Positions 1 to 17,304 of a DNA stretch of 64,000 nucleotides are shown one piece after another (the stretch's first letter is position 1; each line of letters begins with the position of its first letter). The notes under the pieces are model-generated. The model saw only the letters and a program-made list of their open reading frames with translations, was not told the origin of the DNA and ran no database searches. This DNA comes from Rhabdophis nuchalis (lineage: Eukaryota; Chordata; Lepidosauria; Squamata; Natricidae). A program made the translations under genes and the position numbers. The stretch spans positions 441,501 to 505,500 of the forward strand of contig CM077653.1 in assembly GCA_039707465.1 (NCBI GenBank), written 5' to 3'.

Positions 1-799
1 ATGCCACATGGTTATACATGGTATAGCCTTGAGCATTTCGTAAACAGCTGCTCTCATATCATTATGGTCATTATAATTTGGGCACATGAAAAGAAACATG
101 GGGCTTTCCTGATTTGTCCACCTTTCAATCTTGAGGAGCAAAACCTCCCTGGCTGATGAATGAAGAGGAAGGTGAAAGGCAGATTGGACCTTCCTATAAA
201 GAATTCCTTAAAGAAAGTGAGTGTGCAAGGGTTTGGCCCTATGGGGCTCAGTAGGAAGAACTGAGCAAAGAATGATTCGACGTTTTCTGTCCTTTTTAAA
301 GAACAGAAGCAGAAACTGAAGCAGCTCCCGCCCAACCGTGTTGGGGCCAACTTTGACCATTCATCTCAGACAGGAGATGCTTGGCTCCCCTCCTTTGGGC
401 GTGTTTGGAATCATGGTAGAAGATGGCAATCCAGGTAAACACACACCTTCCTCTGAGAAGGCCAGAGGCAATGACTAATGCCATTAATCTGTTTAGATTT
501 AGCCCTCCCCTGTGCTGCTAAGAGACAGCAGTGTGTCTCTGGGGGAAGAGGTCTGGGCTTGGCTGCCACCACATCCTTCTCATTTATTGATTCTGAAATT
601 GTTGAATTATTGCTTATCATAATTTATGTATTAGCTCATTTCATATATTTCACTTTAACTGATAACAAAATTTTTGGAATCCTCTCTGGCTTCTTAAATC
701 CAAGAATTGTGAATATCAACACATTACATTTGCATGGCTGCCCATCTCCCCCAAAGTGGACCCTGAAAATGCATAACAAATAAAACATATAGCCAGAAG
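1..799. other. Intergenic, nothing recognised
   Basis: I recognise no exon, RNA gene or known repeat in this AT-rich stretch. Open frames here are short, lack splice-flanked conserved peptides and resemble no protein I know. By synteny the human neighbour on this side would be CENATAC (CCDC84), but I see no part of it. Confidence 0.5.
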
Positions 800-3700
800 A
801 GGTATTCTCCATCAATTCGGTCTTGGGGAGGGGCAGGGGCGGTGGGAGACGGGATGGACATCGGTTGGAGGACCGTGGCCGCTGGTTACAGGTGGTCACG
901 CACTCCGACCTCCCATGCTCCCATCGCAGACTAGGTGGGCAAGAACCACAGACCCGGGGCCCTAGGCTGATGCTATGCAACGCCAGGTCCGTGGTACAAA
1001 AAGCCCACCTCATCCATGACCTTGTGTCAGAGGGGGACCCGGACCTGGTAGGGCCACGAGGGAGGACATCCCCTCGTAGAAATGTGCCCACCAGGATACC
1101 GAGCCTTCCATCAGCCTAGGGCCCTAGGGAGGGGTGGGGGGGGTGGCGATTATGGTTAGGGAAGGTCTTGAGCCAAAGGAGACCACGATCCCTTAGACGA
1201 CCGGGTGCGAGTCCCTCCTTGTGAAGTGGGACCTAGGGAGGCAGTTGGGCGTGTTAGTTGTATACCTGGCTCCTCGCTATACAACAACAGCCCTGCCCGA
1301 GCTCCTAGAGGTGATAGCCGAGGCGGCGGTTGAGACCCCCAGACTGTTAGTCATGGGGGACTTTAACCTGCCGTCAGCAGGCGAAACCTCTGGGTTAGTT
1401 CGGGAGTTCATGGCTTCCATGACAGCCATGGACCTGACCCAAGTAGTTGTAGGCCCTACCCACGAGGGCGGACACACCCTGGATCTAATCTTCGTCTCGG
1501 GACAGTGGAGTAGTGATCTGGGAATAGGGGATCTAGTCATCACACCCCTGTCATGGACAGATCACGCTCTCCTTCGGCTCGACTTTCCGATCGCCGCACC
1601 TCACTGCGGGGAGGCGGAAGCGGACATTCCTATATGGTTCTGCCCCAGGCTCCTGATGGACCCGATAAGGTTCCAAAGGGAGCTTGGGCCAATTCCTGTG
1701 GACTTGCCCCGCGACTCGACTGAGGACCTAGTGGCCGCATGGTTAAGTGCGGCCATGGGGGCCTTGGACCGAGTCGCGCCCTTGCGGCCTCTCTTGCGGC
1801 GACGAACCACCTGGGCTCCTTGGTTTACCGAGGGGCTTAGGGAGATGAAGCGCCACAAGAGACGCCTAGAGAGCAGATGGAGATCTTCTCGCTCCGAAGC
1901 CGACCGAACACTAGTGAGAGACCATATTAGGACTTAGTGGCGATAAGAGTGGCCAAACGTGAGTATTGTGCCACTCTTATTGCATCCGCAGATAACCGCT
2001 CTGCCGCCCTGTTTGGGGTGACCCGCTCCCTCCTTCAACAGAGGCCGCGGGAAGCCCCTTTACAGGGTCGAGCAGAGGAATTTGGGATTTATCTGCAGCA
2101 GAAAATCACTCGGATTCGGAAAGAGCTACCCTCCATCGACAGTGGTCCAGTCGAGCGGGCCGAGGCTGTTCTTGTGACACCATCTTGGGAGGAGTTTGAT
2201 TTTGTTACCACCGAGGATATGGACAAGTTGTCAAAGAGACTTAGGGCTACCACATGTTTATTGGACCCGTGTCCCTCCTGGCTTGTACTGGCATCCTGGG
2301 AGACGACACGAGGCTGGCTCCAGGGCATTGTCAACGCATTGAGTGAGGGGTCCTTGCCTGCCGTCTTGAAAGAGGCGGTAGTAAGGCCCCTCCTCAAGAA
2401 GCCGTCCCTGGATCCAGCATTATTAGAGAACTATCGTCCCGTCTCCAACCTCCTTTCTAGTGAAGGTTGTTGAGAGTGTGGTGGCTCAACAGTTTCCGCG
2501 ACACTTGGAGGAAGTTGATTATCTAGACCCGCGCCAGTCCGGCTTCCGACCCGGGCACAGCACCGAGACGGCATTGGTCGCATTGGTTGATGATCTCTGG
2601 AGGGCGCGGGATCCTAGTCCTATTAGACCTCTCAGTGGCTTTTGATACCATCGACCATGGTATCCTATTGCGCCGACTGGGGGGGTTGGGGCTGGGAGGC
2701 ACCGTTTTGCGGTGGTTCTCGTCCTACCTCTCTGGTCGGTCGCAATATGTGTTGGCAGGGGGGCAGAGGTCGGCCTCGAGACCCCTCATATGTGGGGTTC
2801 CTCAGGGGTCGGTCCTCTCGCCCCTACTGTTCAACACATATATGAAGCCGCTGGGTGAGATCATCCGTGGTTTTGGGGTGGGATATCATCTGTACGCTGA
2901 TGATACTCAGTTGTACATATCCACCCCAGACCACCCCAACGATGCCGTCGAGGTTATGTCCCGGTGCTTGGAAGCCGTACGGATGTGGATGGGTGGTAAC
3001 AAACTCAAGCTCAACCCGTCCAAGACTGAGTGGCTGTGGCTTCCGGCGCCCCGGTTCAGCCAGATTATTCCAACTCTGGCCATTGGGGGCGAAACACCGG
3101 CCCCCGTGGAGAGGGCGTGCAATTTGGGTGTCCTCCTGGATTCCCGGCTGTCTATGGAAGATCATGTGGCAGTCGTGGCCAGGGGGGCGTTTCATCAGGT
3201 ACGCCTGATGCGCCAATTGCGCCCCTTACTGGACCGGGGTGCCTTACGCACAGTCACTCAAGCATTCGTCACCTCTCGACTCGACTACTGTAATGCTCTC
3301 TACATGGGGCTCCCCTTGAGGTGCACCCGAGAGCTGCAGCTAGTTCAGAACGCAGCTGCGCGGGTGATTATGGGAGCGCCTAGACACTCCCACATAACAC
3401 CTATCCTGCGCGAGCTGCACTGGCTTCCTGTGGTCTTTCGGGTGCGCTTCAAGGTTTTAACGACCATCTTTAAAGCGCTCCATGGCTCGGGGCCTAGTTA
3501 TATGCGAGACCGCCTCCTGCCCCATACATCCCTCAGACCGATACGCTCCCACAGAGAGGGCCTCCTCAGGGTGCCGTCGGCTGGACAATGCCAACTGGCG
3601 ACACCCAGGGGAAGAGCCTTCTCTGTGGCGGGCCCTGCCCTTTGGAACGACTTACCCCCTGAACTCCGCACCATCTCCGACCTCCGCCTCTTCCGCAAGT

Positions 3701-3935
3701 GTCTGAAGACACATCTATTCCATCTAGCCGGCCTAGCGTAACCTCCATTACTATTAGACAGTTTTAAACTTGGGATTTTTAATTCGGTTTTTAGCGCAGG
3801 GTTTATTTATTAGAATAAGTTTTTTAAATTTTATATATTTTATATATTTTGTATGTATTTTAACATCCCTGTGCGCCGCCCTGGGTCCATTTGGAGAAGG
3901 GCGGGGTATAAATTTAATAAAATACATAAAATAAA
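800..3935 (+). mobile_element. CR1/L2-group non-LTR retrotransposon, near full-length but broken
   Basis: Conceptual translation gives the pol protein of a CR1-superfamily LINE in several frames. The endonuclease begins near 965 and includes a GDFNLP motif (about 1360) and a THEGGHTLDLIF block (about 1460). The reverse transcriptase follows from about 2380, with a NYRPVSNL block, SGFRPGHSTETAL, AFDTIDHGILL, GVPQGSVLSPLLFN and the catalytic YADDTQLY (about 2895-2920). The YADD context resembles the L2 side of the superfamily more than chicken CR1. The frame is interrupted near 1120-1220, by a TAG at 1935-1937, and by shifts near 2460 and 2590-2640, so this copy is dead. The last pol frame stops at 3739-3741. 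An AT-rich 3' UTR follows, ending in a CCGCCCTGGGTCC...GGGCGGGGTATAAATT tail and an AATAAA-rich simple repeat. The same tail recurs at 27.5, 35.9 and 53.7 kb. Confidence 0.85.
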
Positions 3936-4660
3936 ATAAATAAGAAGAGCCTTTGTGAGGGTGCTTGAAGCCCTCATTGCAGAAGAGTAGAAGGAATCCA
4001 GCCTCTTCAAGTTCCTATCTTTGATACAAAAGAATAAACCGTTTTTTGGCATTGCTTTTTTCTAGACATCAATTCAAAGCTGAATCTGGAAATAAGCAGC
4101 CTGGGTCCAAGAGGAAAAGGCCTTGAACCAGCTAAAAGGTCTTCCTCCCCAGGCAGCTTGGCAGAATTCAAAGCCCATTGATCAAAGGAAACCCAGCTGC
4201 TGATATGGAAAACTTTGTGGTAGCTCCTGTGAAATGAACTCTACTCCTCTAGCCTTAAGCATGCAATTGTATTAAAATTACATTTATTATAATAAAACTG
4301 TTATAATTGTATATGGCTTTTACTAAAAATATGGTTGCCAATAAATATAAGCTATTACAAAATACTGAAAGCAAGGTGCATTTGTCTAAGATCCACAAAG
4401 CAAATATGAGATTGCAGAAAATATTGCTATCAAAGTTAGGAGCTCATCTATGACTTTAGATGTATCCCTTGTTTATTCAAGTTATACAAACTTACCAAGT
4501 TAGACATTAGCTGGCATACTTGCACTGCCCAGTTGTAAAGCCAATGCTTTCATGTTTTATTTTCATGAACCCAAATTCTGCAAATCTTTTTGTTAATTCA
4601 AAAACAGTAGAGCCATATTACCCCTTGCATAATAATTGACACTTGCTGAGATCATTACAA
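3936..4660. other. Intergenic, AT-rich, nothing recognised
   Basis: This is the AT-rich spacer between the LINE tail and the 3' end of RPS25. I see no conserved exon or identifiable repeat. Confidence 0.5.
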
Positions 4661-4681
4661 AGCTTCAAAGAGTTTAATCAA

Positions 4682-4687
4682 TTTATT
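4682..4687 (-). terminator. RPS25 poly(A) signal AATAAA
   Basis: AATAAA reads on the minus strand inside the non-coding last exon of RPS25, about 140 bp downstream of the stop codon in genomic distance. The preceding acceptor, a TTTGCTTTGCAG tract, lies just upstream of that exon. Confidence 0.75.
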
Positions 4688-4826
4688 TTTTTGCGTATAC
4701 AAGTAACTCTGAAAGCCATTTGAGAATCTGCAAAGCAAACCAAAGAAGAAATTAGATCTTTCTGATGTAATGTAGTCAATCCTCTTTGGTTGTGCAGAAC
4801 CGTACTGGTCATCTGGGCTCACCTTC

Positions 4827-5494
<668 letters not shown>

Positions 5495-5655
5495 GGCGCA
5501 GCTGGCGGGGCAACGTGCTGCTCCTGGGCGGCTTCCGGCTGGAAAGGAAGGCGGCCCGCCGCGCAAGCCGGAAATCCCGCGGCCGAGCGCACTTCCGGCC
5601 GCCCCCGGAAGAGGCGTGGCGGGCCTCCCTCCCCGCCAGGCCTACGGGTGCCGCG
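5495..5655. promoter_or_regulatory. RPS25/TRAPPC4 bidirectional CpG-island promoter
   Basis: The two start codons are 161 bp apart and face away from each other. The gap is GC-rich and has no TATA box. It contains four ETS-type CCGGAA/TTCCGG cores, at 5532-5538, 5568-5573, 5592-5598 and 5605-5611, in both orientations. ETS clusters (GABPA/ELK type) are typical of housekeeping and ribosomal-protein bidirectional promoters. The transcription start sites were not determined. Confidence 0.75.
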
Positions 5656-7021
5656 ATGGCCATCTTCAGCGTCTTCGTGGTGAACAAGGCCGGCGGGCTC
5701 GTCTACCAGCTGGACCACTACGCGCCGCGGGCCGAGGCCGAGAAGACCTTCAGCTTCCCGCTGGACCTGGTGCTGCGGGCGCACGACGAGCGCGTGCTCG
5801 TGGCCTTCGGGCAGCGCGACGGCATCCGCGGTGAGGGGCCGCGGGGGGGGGCCGCGGGGGGGGCGGGCGAGCGAGCTGAGAGGCCCCCCCGCTGACCCGC
5901 CTCCCCCGCAGTGGGCCACGCCGTCCTGGCCATCAACGGCGCCGACGTGAACGGGCGCCTGACCGCCGACGGGAAGGACGTGCAGGAGTTCCTGGGCAAC
6001 CCGGCCAACTACCCGGTGGCCATCCGCTTCGGCCGCCCGCGGCTCTCCTCCAATGAGAAGCTGATGCTGGCCTCCATGTTCCACTCGTGAGTCGGCGGGG
6101 AGGGCGGGGAGGGGGTGGCGGACGCCGCGCGCACACCCCCGCCGGCCCCTCCGCCCACCGGCCGCTGCTTGTCGCGCAGGCTCTTCGCCATCGGGTCGCA
6201 GCTCTCCCCCGAGCAGGGCAGCTCCGGCATCGAGGTGTTGGAGACGGATACCTTCAAGCTGCACTGCTTCCAGACGCTGACAGGTAAGCGGGGACGGGCT
6301 GAGGGGGTCGGCGGGGGACGGGCCTCCATCCCGCTCTCCGTCCCTTCCCTCCGCAGGGATGAAGTTCGTGGTGCTGGCCGACCCGCGGCAGTCCGGCATC
6401 GAGGCCCTCCTGCGCAAGATCTACGAGATCTACTCGGACTTCGCCCTGAAAAACCCCTTCTACTCTCTGGAGATGCCCATCAGGTGCGCTCAAAGCCTTC
6501 GCCCAAGCCTCCCCGGGCAGCCCCTCGCCCTAACCCCAGGAAAGCTCTTGGGGGGGAGGGGGGGAGATCCTGAGCCTGTGGGGTCCGTTGGCTGCCCCCT
6601 CCTTGCCCCCTATTCCTCTCTCCTGCTTTCCTGGAAGTCAGGGGTGTTGCCAGAAACCTCTGCTCTTTTCTTTCTAGTTTCCTACCTGGTGTCCATCTAT
6701 CCTGTTAAGATACAGGAGATCTGCAAGTGAGAACCAATAAGACGTTTTCTTCAGGCTCATTGCAGTCTTCTTTATTTTCCTCTTATATTTTAGCATATCC
6801 CCATAATCATGCAGGGATAATGCGCTGAATCCAAACATTTATGTGAAAAAAAGAATATTTGGTAAAGATAGAATGAAAAATGTGGAGATAGGAGCAAGGC
6901 TAGCCTTTTATTCTAAAGCTGCTTGTTATGCTACTATTTCAGATGTGAGCTCTTTGATCAAAACTTGAAACTTGCCCTGGAGGTGGCAGAGAAGGCAGGC
7001 CCCTTTGTCCCAGGGTTATAG
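5656..7021 (+). CDS. TRAPPC4: Trafficking protein particle complex subunit 4
   Basis: Core subunit of the TRAPP tethering complexes (yeast Trs23), which act as Rab1 exchange factor in ER-to-Golgi and autophagic traffic. Exons: 5656-5830, 5912-6086, 6180-6283, 6357-6483, 6943-7021. All introns are GT-AG; the first three are only 73-93 bp and very GC-rich. The joined frame is 219 aa, the same as human. It opens with the longin-like [20 protein letters not shown]. The PDZ-like insert between the longin halves follows ([15 protein letters not shown]), then [21 protein letters not shown] and [13 protein letters not shown]. The C-terminus diverges slightly (KAGPFVPGL). The start is fixed by this conserved N-terminus. 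Confidence 0.96.
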
Positions 7022-7216
7022 GATGAAGTTCTTCCACTTCTGTTGCCCAATGGACTGTTTGGATCTTGGGACCAGAAAGGCTTCCCAGCAATTCCAGAGT
7101 CGGCCCTCTAGCCGTCCTTGTTTGGACAACCTCTGCTGCTGGAAGTTAGAAGGAAACCTTGTTGGCTACATGTATGTGTTTAATTTATGCTTGGCACTTT
7201 GTTTATTGCATGCGGA

Positions 7217-7222
7217 AATAAA
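7217..7222 (+). terminator. TRAPPC4 poly(A) signal AATAAA
   Basis: AATAAA lies about 195 bp after the TRAPPC4 stop, giving a short 3' UTR. The opposing SLC37A4 3' end lies roughly 200 bp farther on. Confidence 0.7.
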
Positions 7223-7433
7223 ATATTCTTAGAGAAGACTTTAATCCTGACTTTGGGATAAACTTAATATCCAACAACAACATTTATTATTACGGTCGCT
7301 CAATCAGCCACATGTTTAGACTGAATTTGTCATCTTTTCCCACATTAAATCCTTCCCAAAGACCTTGGATAGGCAGATGTTATGATAGATGTCACCTGAT
7401 TCCCAGCAACTCTTCAACAGGGGATGCATAGCT

Positions 7434-7439
7434 TTTATT
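7434..7439 (-). terminator. Probable SLC37A4 poly(A) signal
   Basis: An AATAAA on the minus strand about 745 bp beyond the SLC37A4 stop; a second copy lies at 7454-7449. Either would give a 3' UTR of plausible length that ends before the TRAPPC4 3' end. Confidence 0.45.
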
Positions 7440-7890
7440 GGACAATTCTTTATTTTTGTTGACACACATATAACAGTCATAATTTAGAAGCTATTATAGT
7501 AAATGTAGCAAGATTTATTCCTAAAGGCATCTAATTACATCTGGAGGGCTTCATGGCTGCAGAATTCTTAAGCAGTTCCAACAGTGAAACGTTGCTTTTC
7601 ATCTATTAAAGTTCGATGGGACATCAAACCTCCCAGTTTATACTCATACTTGTCATACAGTCAACAAAGTTTGATCTGTTTGAGGGTTACTCTTTCTCAA
7701 ATTCTAAAAGTAGTTTTTAGTAGTTTTACTTCTAAGCTTACTTGCTATTGACTGAACCTAAGAGTAAGAGTATGGCTCCCTTTTTTCTAACTTATTTCCT
7801 GTTTGGTTATACCTGAGTGTAATTTGTGGGAAGAGTTGGAAAATGCCAGTTGAAAATCTAATGTAGGAAATGAGAACACATACCAAAAAG

Positions 7891-7898
7891 GTGTGTGT

Positions 7899-7954
<56 letters not shown>
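7891..7954. repeat. (GT)n(GA)n compound microsatellite
   Basis: An uninterrupted GT run passes directly into a GA run within the likely 3' UTR of SLC37A4. It should be length-polymorphic. Confidence 0.95.
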
Positions 7955-7955
<1 letters not shown>

Positions 7956-8181
7956 TCCTCAAAGTGAAACTTCTATGCAGATGCTCCGTCTGGGTGCTGC
8001 CAGCTGCTGAGGGCATCCATTAAGTTTTGAAAGATGAGAACTGGCAGCAACAACCAGGTGAGATTTTGCCACCACTTTGTAAAGGCAGACAGTAAATCTG
8101 CTTGGAGCGTCTACCTTTTTTCTTTCTGAAGTCCTGGCTGTGGATGAAGGAGGCTCCTTTGCAGTCAAGTCGTGCGGCCTT

Positions 8182-13573
<5,392 letters not shown>

Positions 13574-13621
13574 GGTGGCTGGGCTTGTGCTTCCAAGGCT
13601 TAAGAAAAGGAGGGAAGGAGA

Positions 13622-15059
13622 AGGGCTGCTCTGCTCTTAAGAGTCCAAACTGCAGGCGCAGCAGAGTTGCTGACTGAGGGGAGAGGAAGGCTGGCAGCCG
13701 AGGGTTCAAAAGAGGGAGCCAGCAGCTGTCTGCCTGACTGTCTGTGTCTCTGCCAGGCAGAGGCTTTGTCGAAGTTCTGGCTTGATCTCAACTGCGCTCA
13801 TGGCTGCTTTCTGGAGAATGATTAACTGGAGGGCCAGGCTGGACACAGAGTTCAGTATAAACGCACCCATCGGCAATGGAACCCCTGCAGAGCCAGCCTG
13901 TCATAAACAGAGTTCGTGTAAAGATCAGCGAGGGTTCTTTTTTCACTCCTTGTTCTGACCTCTGAACTCAAACAGCGCAAGACCAAACAGAGCGGATCAA
14001 GGTCTTCCTGGAACAAGCAACCTCCTGCGTCAGGACCAGCCCTCTCGCCTGCCTGCCTTCCTTCAGACCCTCAGCAGGCCACGCTGAGGGCAGAGAGCCT
14101 CTTCTGCAAGCTGAGAGACATACAGAACACGAGTCACATGCTGCCCATCGGAGAAGGCAAGTTCAGCATGAACACATTTGTCTACTTGGGCACAAGACCA
14201 TCTGGGCACAGCGGGCAGATTAAAAAACAAGAGCCCCTCCCTCTTTCTAGGCGAGAACCAAAGCACAATCATTTTCCATTCCACCTTCGAGACGTATTCG
14301 CTTCTGGGCAGGAGGAGGAAACCGCAGGACCTTTACCCACTTGAAGAAGCAGGTGTGCCGCAGAGGAGCCGTTGATGTTAAGAAATCGAGAATCGTGGGC
14401 AAATAAAATTAAGTCCGCCTGGCCTCCTCAGGCTGCCCCTGTGCAGAAGGCTCTCCTCGCAATCTAAAGACGGGGCTGCTCCAGCAGGAGCCTCTAGATT
14501 TGGTTTCATCACACTCCAGCAGCAAGTAGGTCCCAAAGGGCAAAGGCCCTTAAAGGACGCCGCCGACAGCGCTTGGCCTGCTGCCCAGAAGGAAGGGACG
14601 GAAGAGGCAGCCAGTAGAAAGGCTTGTAAGGTGGGGAAGGGGCTGACCTGCTCCATTTCCTCCTGACACCTGACCCCCGCTTGGCTCAAAGCCTCCTTTC
14701 GTCTCCAAGGAGGAGCTACAAAAATTAACCCCGGGGAAAACTTTGTCTACGGGCCTTTCCACTAATATAGCTCCAGGCAGTGCTAACATTTCTCTCCCTG
14801 TTGCCGTATTCAACCTCTTCTTCTGAATGGCCTGTGTTTTTTTAAGGGCTACCCTTGCAAAATGTAGCACATTTTCTGTTCTAACCCCACAGGTTAATTA
14901 GTTCCTTTTTTTGTTGTTGTAACAGGCCCTTAATACTTGCTGGACACTTAATCCTCATTACTACGTAGTTTCCCCTTGCTGATGTCTAACAAGGCAACCC
15001 GGGATAGAGAAATTACAGGGCTATCTATATAAATTGCCCAACAAAACCAACCTCTTTGC
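13622..15059. other. Upstream of SLC37A4; no gene recognised
   Basis: Unique-looking sequence without conserved peptides. It probably lies within a 5' non-coding intron of SLC37A4 if transcription starts in the CpG-rich block at 15.8-16.4 kb. No known repeat was identified here. Confidence 0.4.
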
Positions 15060-15290
15060 CAGCTGACATTTATTAGATTTTTATACTTTCTTTATTGCTT
15101 TGTAAGCAACTCAAAGCGGTAAACATACGTAATGCTCCTTCCTCCTAAGATGACAACAGCCCTTTGAGGCGGGTTGGGCTGAGATAGAAGGACTAGCCCA
15201 AAGCCACCCGGCTGGCTTTCATGCCTAGGGTGAGACTAGAACCCAACTCTCTGCTTTCTAGGCCAGCAGCACCTGAACCATTCCACCCAA
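15060..15290 (-). mobile_element. tRNA-derived CORE/MIR-like SINE (probable)
   Basis: The segment around CAGCCCTTTGAGGCGGGTTG and AGCCCAAAGCCACCCGGCTG, then TAGAACCCAACTCTC, resembles the core and tRNA-related head of MIR/CORE-SINE elements common in squamates, read on the minus strand. The boundaries and subfamily are uncertain. Confidence 0.5.
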
Positions 15291-15789
15291 GAGGCTCTGT
15301 GGAGAGCACCCCCATCACTTGGGCTCACCAGGAAAGATTGGGGAAGGGATCCCGGTGCTTCACTGGGGACAATCTTAATAAACATTTTGTTTCATTTCTG
15401 TTCTGGCACCTTCTTTAATGTCTTCCTGCTTCAGGATCCATCCTGAACATTCTGAATGAGCCGCAGAAACAAGGATTTCAGAAAAAGAACTGCCCGGGAT
15501 GCCTTGAGCCTCAAATCTTTCTATCTTTTACAGCTAGTCCTCCACTTGTGACCACAATTGTGCCCAAAATTTATGTTGCTAAATGAGTCATTTGTTAAGT
15601 GAGTTTTGGGCCCATTTACGACCTTCCTTGCCACAGTTGTTAAGCGAATCACCGCAGTTGTTAAATGAATCTGGTTTCCCAGTTGGCTCTGCTTGTGGGG
15701 AGGGGGATCCTGGGATAAAGGGGAGCCACAAGGGGGCGCTGCCATCGGTGCGGAGTGTGGAAGAGGCTCCTAAGTAGCTGCCTCCATTG

Positions 15790-16380
15790 ATGACGTCACT
15801 CTGAAGACGCCTCTGCAGAGCTGAATAGCCGAAGGTCTCCCCGGAAGGTGAACCCGGGCGGCACCAGCCCTCCCGCCCTCCAAAGCGGCCAAGTCCCGCG
15901 GCCCGCACAGGCCAGAGCCCTCCAGGGCCGAGGAGCCCTTGCGAAGCCCCGCGGAAGGAGGGCGGCCCTGCAGGCTGACGGGCCTCTTCGCTTCCGCTTC
16001 GGGCGACTCGAACGGCGCGCCCAGCCCCCCCCCCCGGCCCCTCTCCCCCCCCCCCGGCCCCACGTACCCCCCCCGCCGCCGGAAGACGGTCGCGCTCCCT
16101 CGCCTGGCCGGAGATGCCCCTCCCGAGCGCCATCCCAGCCGCCCATTGGCCAGGGTGGAGGCCACTCCCCCCCCCCCCAAACGCTGCTTCCCAAGTTACG
16201 AGCAATGGGGGCCTCCTCCCGCTTTGCCCCGGGCGAGCGCATGCGCGACAGCAGCCAACCCTCCGAGGGCCCATCGCTAGGGCGGTTCGGCGGCGGCCCC
16301 TCCCACTCCCCCCCCCCCCCCCGACTCAGGCATGGCCGTGGATCCCCGTTGCTTTATCGGGAGCGACAGTAGAGACAGCA
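15790..16380. promoter_or_regulatory. CpG-rich block, putative distal promoter
   Basis: A GC- and CpG-dense island lies between SLC37A4 and the HYOU1 3' end. It has several homopolymer C runs (about 16021-16055, 16168-16180, 16309-16323) and an ATTGG box near 16144. No conserved protein frame is present. The most economical reading is the promoter and first non-coding exon of SLC37A4 on the minus strand, because the ATG exon has an acceptor-like sequence just upstream. It could equally start an unannotated non-coding transcript. Confidence 0.4.
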
Positions 16381-17024
16381 GCTTCTGCCCCCGAGAGGCC
16401 CTCGGAAACCCCTGCGCCCTTTTGCATAACTAAGCTCCCTGGAGGGGATGGCCTGCCCGGCTCCAGGAACACCTGCAGAATTAGGAGAAACTCAACCTAT
16501 CCCCACCTGAATGAATGGAAGCCCCAGAGGGTTTGCTCCGTGCAGGGCGTTCCTGTCCTCTTCCCCTCCATCATAGGAACAAACCAAAGAATGCCCCTGA
16601 AGAATCGTGGCCAGCCACCCTTTGCTTTCACCAGAGCAGCTGCGTGGAGGCCCCTGGAAACGTCCAGAGCGAGGCAAAACGTGAGCCGCACCATTAACTG
16701 AACCAAGGAGAACAGAAGAAGAGACCGATTCTCTCTGGGGTGTTGATGGGCTGCCGCCTGGCTGTTCTATTTTATATTGCCTCCTCAGATACACCAGGGG
16801 ACACTGAAGGCTTCTTTCAGACTGTTCCTGCCCACCCATTTATGTCTCATCTGACTTTGACGAGCAGCTGTGGAACAAAGACCACGATGGCAGCCACCGG
16901 CGGAGAGTAAGACGACCAGGTTTTCCAGGCAAAGGAGAGCCGCTGCAGGCCCTGCTTTCTGCATCAAAAGCAGAGCCCAAAGCAGGTACGCTGTGCTGGG
17001 GTGTCCTGGAGAAATCCAGGTAGA

Positions 17025-17030
17025 TTTAAT
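17025..17030 (-). terminator. Candidate HYOU1 poly(A) signal ATTAAA
   Basis: ATTAAA on the minus strand about 275 bp after the HYOU1 stop. No AATAAA was found on this strand within the next several hundred bases. The real 3' UTR may be longer. Confidence 0.35.
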
Positions 17031-17304
17031 CCATTGGTGAAAAAGGCCGATCCCAGGAAAAAGCTGGGCCAGACCCCGCAAACATTTCCAAACAGTTGAA
17101 AGTTGTCTTTAAAGAAAGGAGTTGATACAGCACAAAATTTCCAAATGAGCAAGAACAAAATCCCCAAACAAAAAGGGGGAAAAATACAATTCTATTTTGT
17201 CCTCAGTTTGTGCCACGTTCCACTAACCATGTCCCTCATAAAAACAGTAACATTAACTGTAAATAAATAGATGTCGATGATGCACACGGGGACTTGAGGA
17301 AGTG

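Noticed and set aside
15588..16274. Long minus-strand frame in the 15.8-16.3 kb CpG block
   Set aside because: Gly/Arg/Pro-rich translation without conservation; the region is better read as promoter or 5' UTR.
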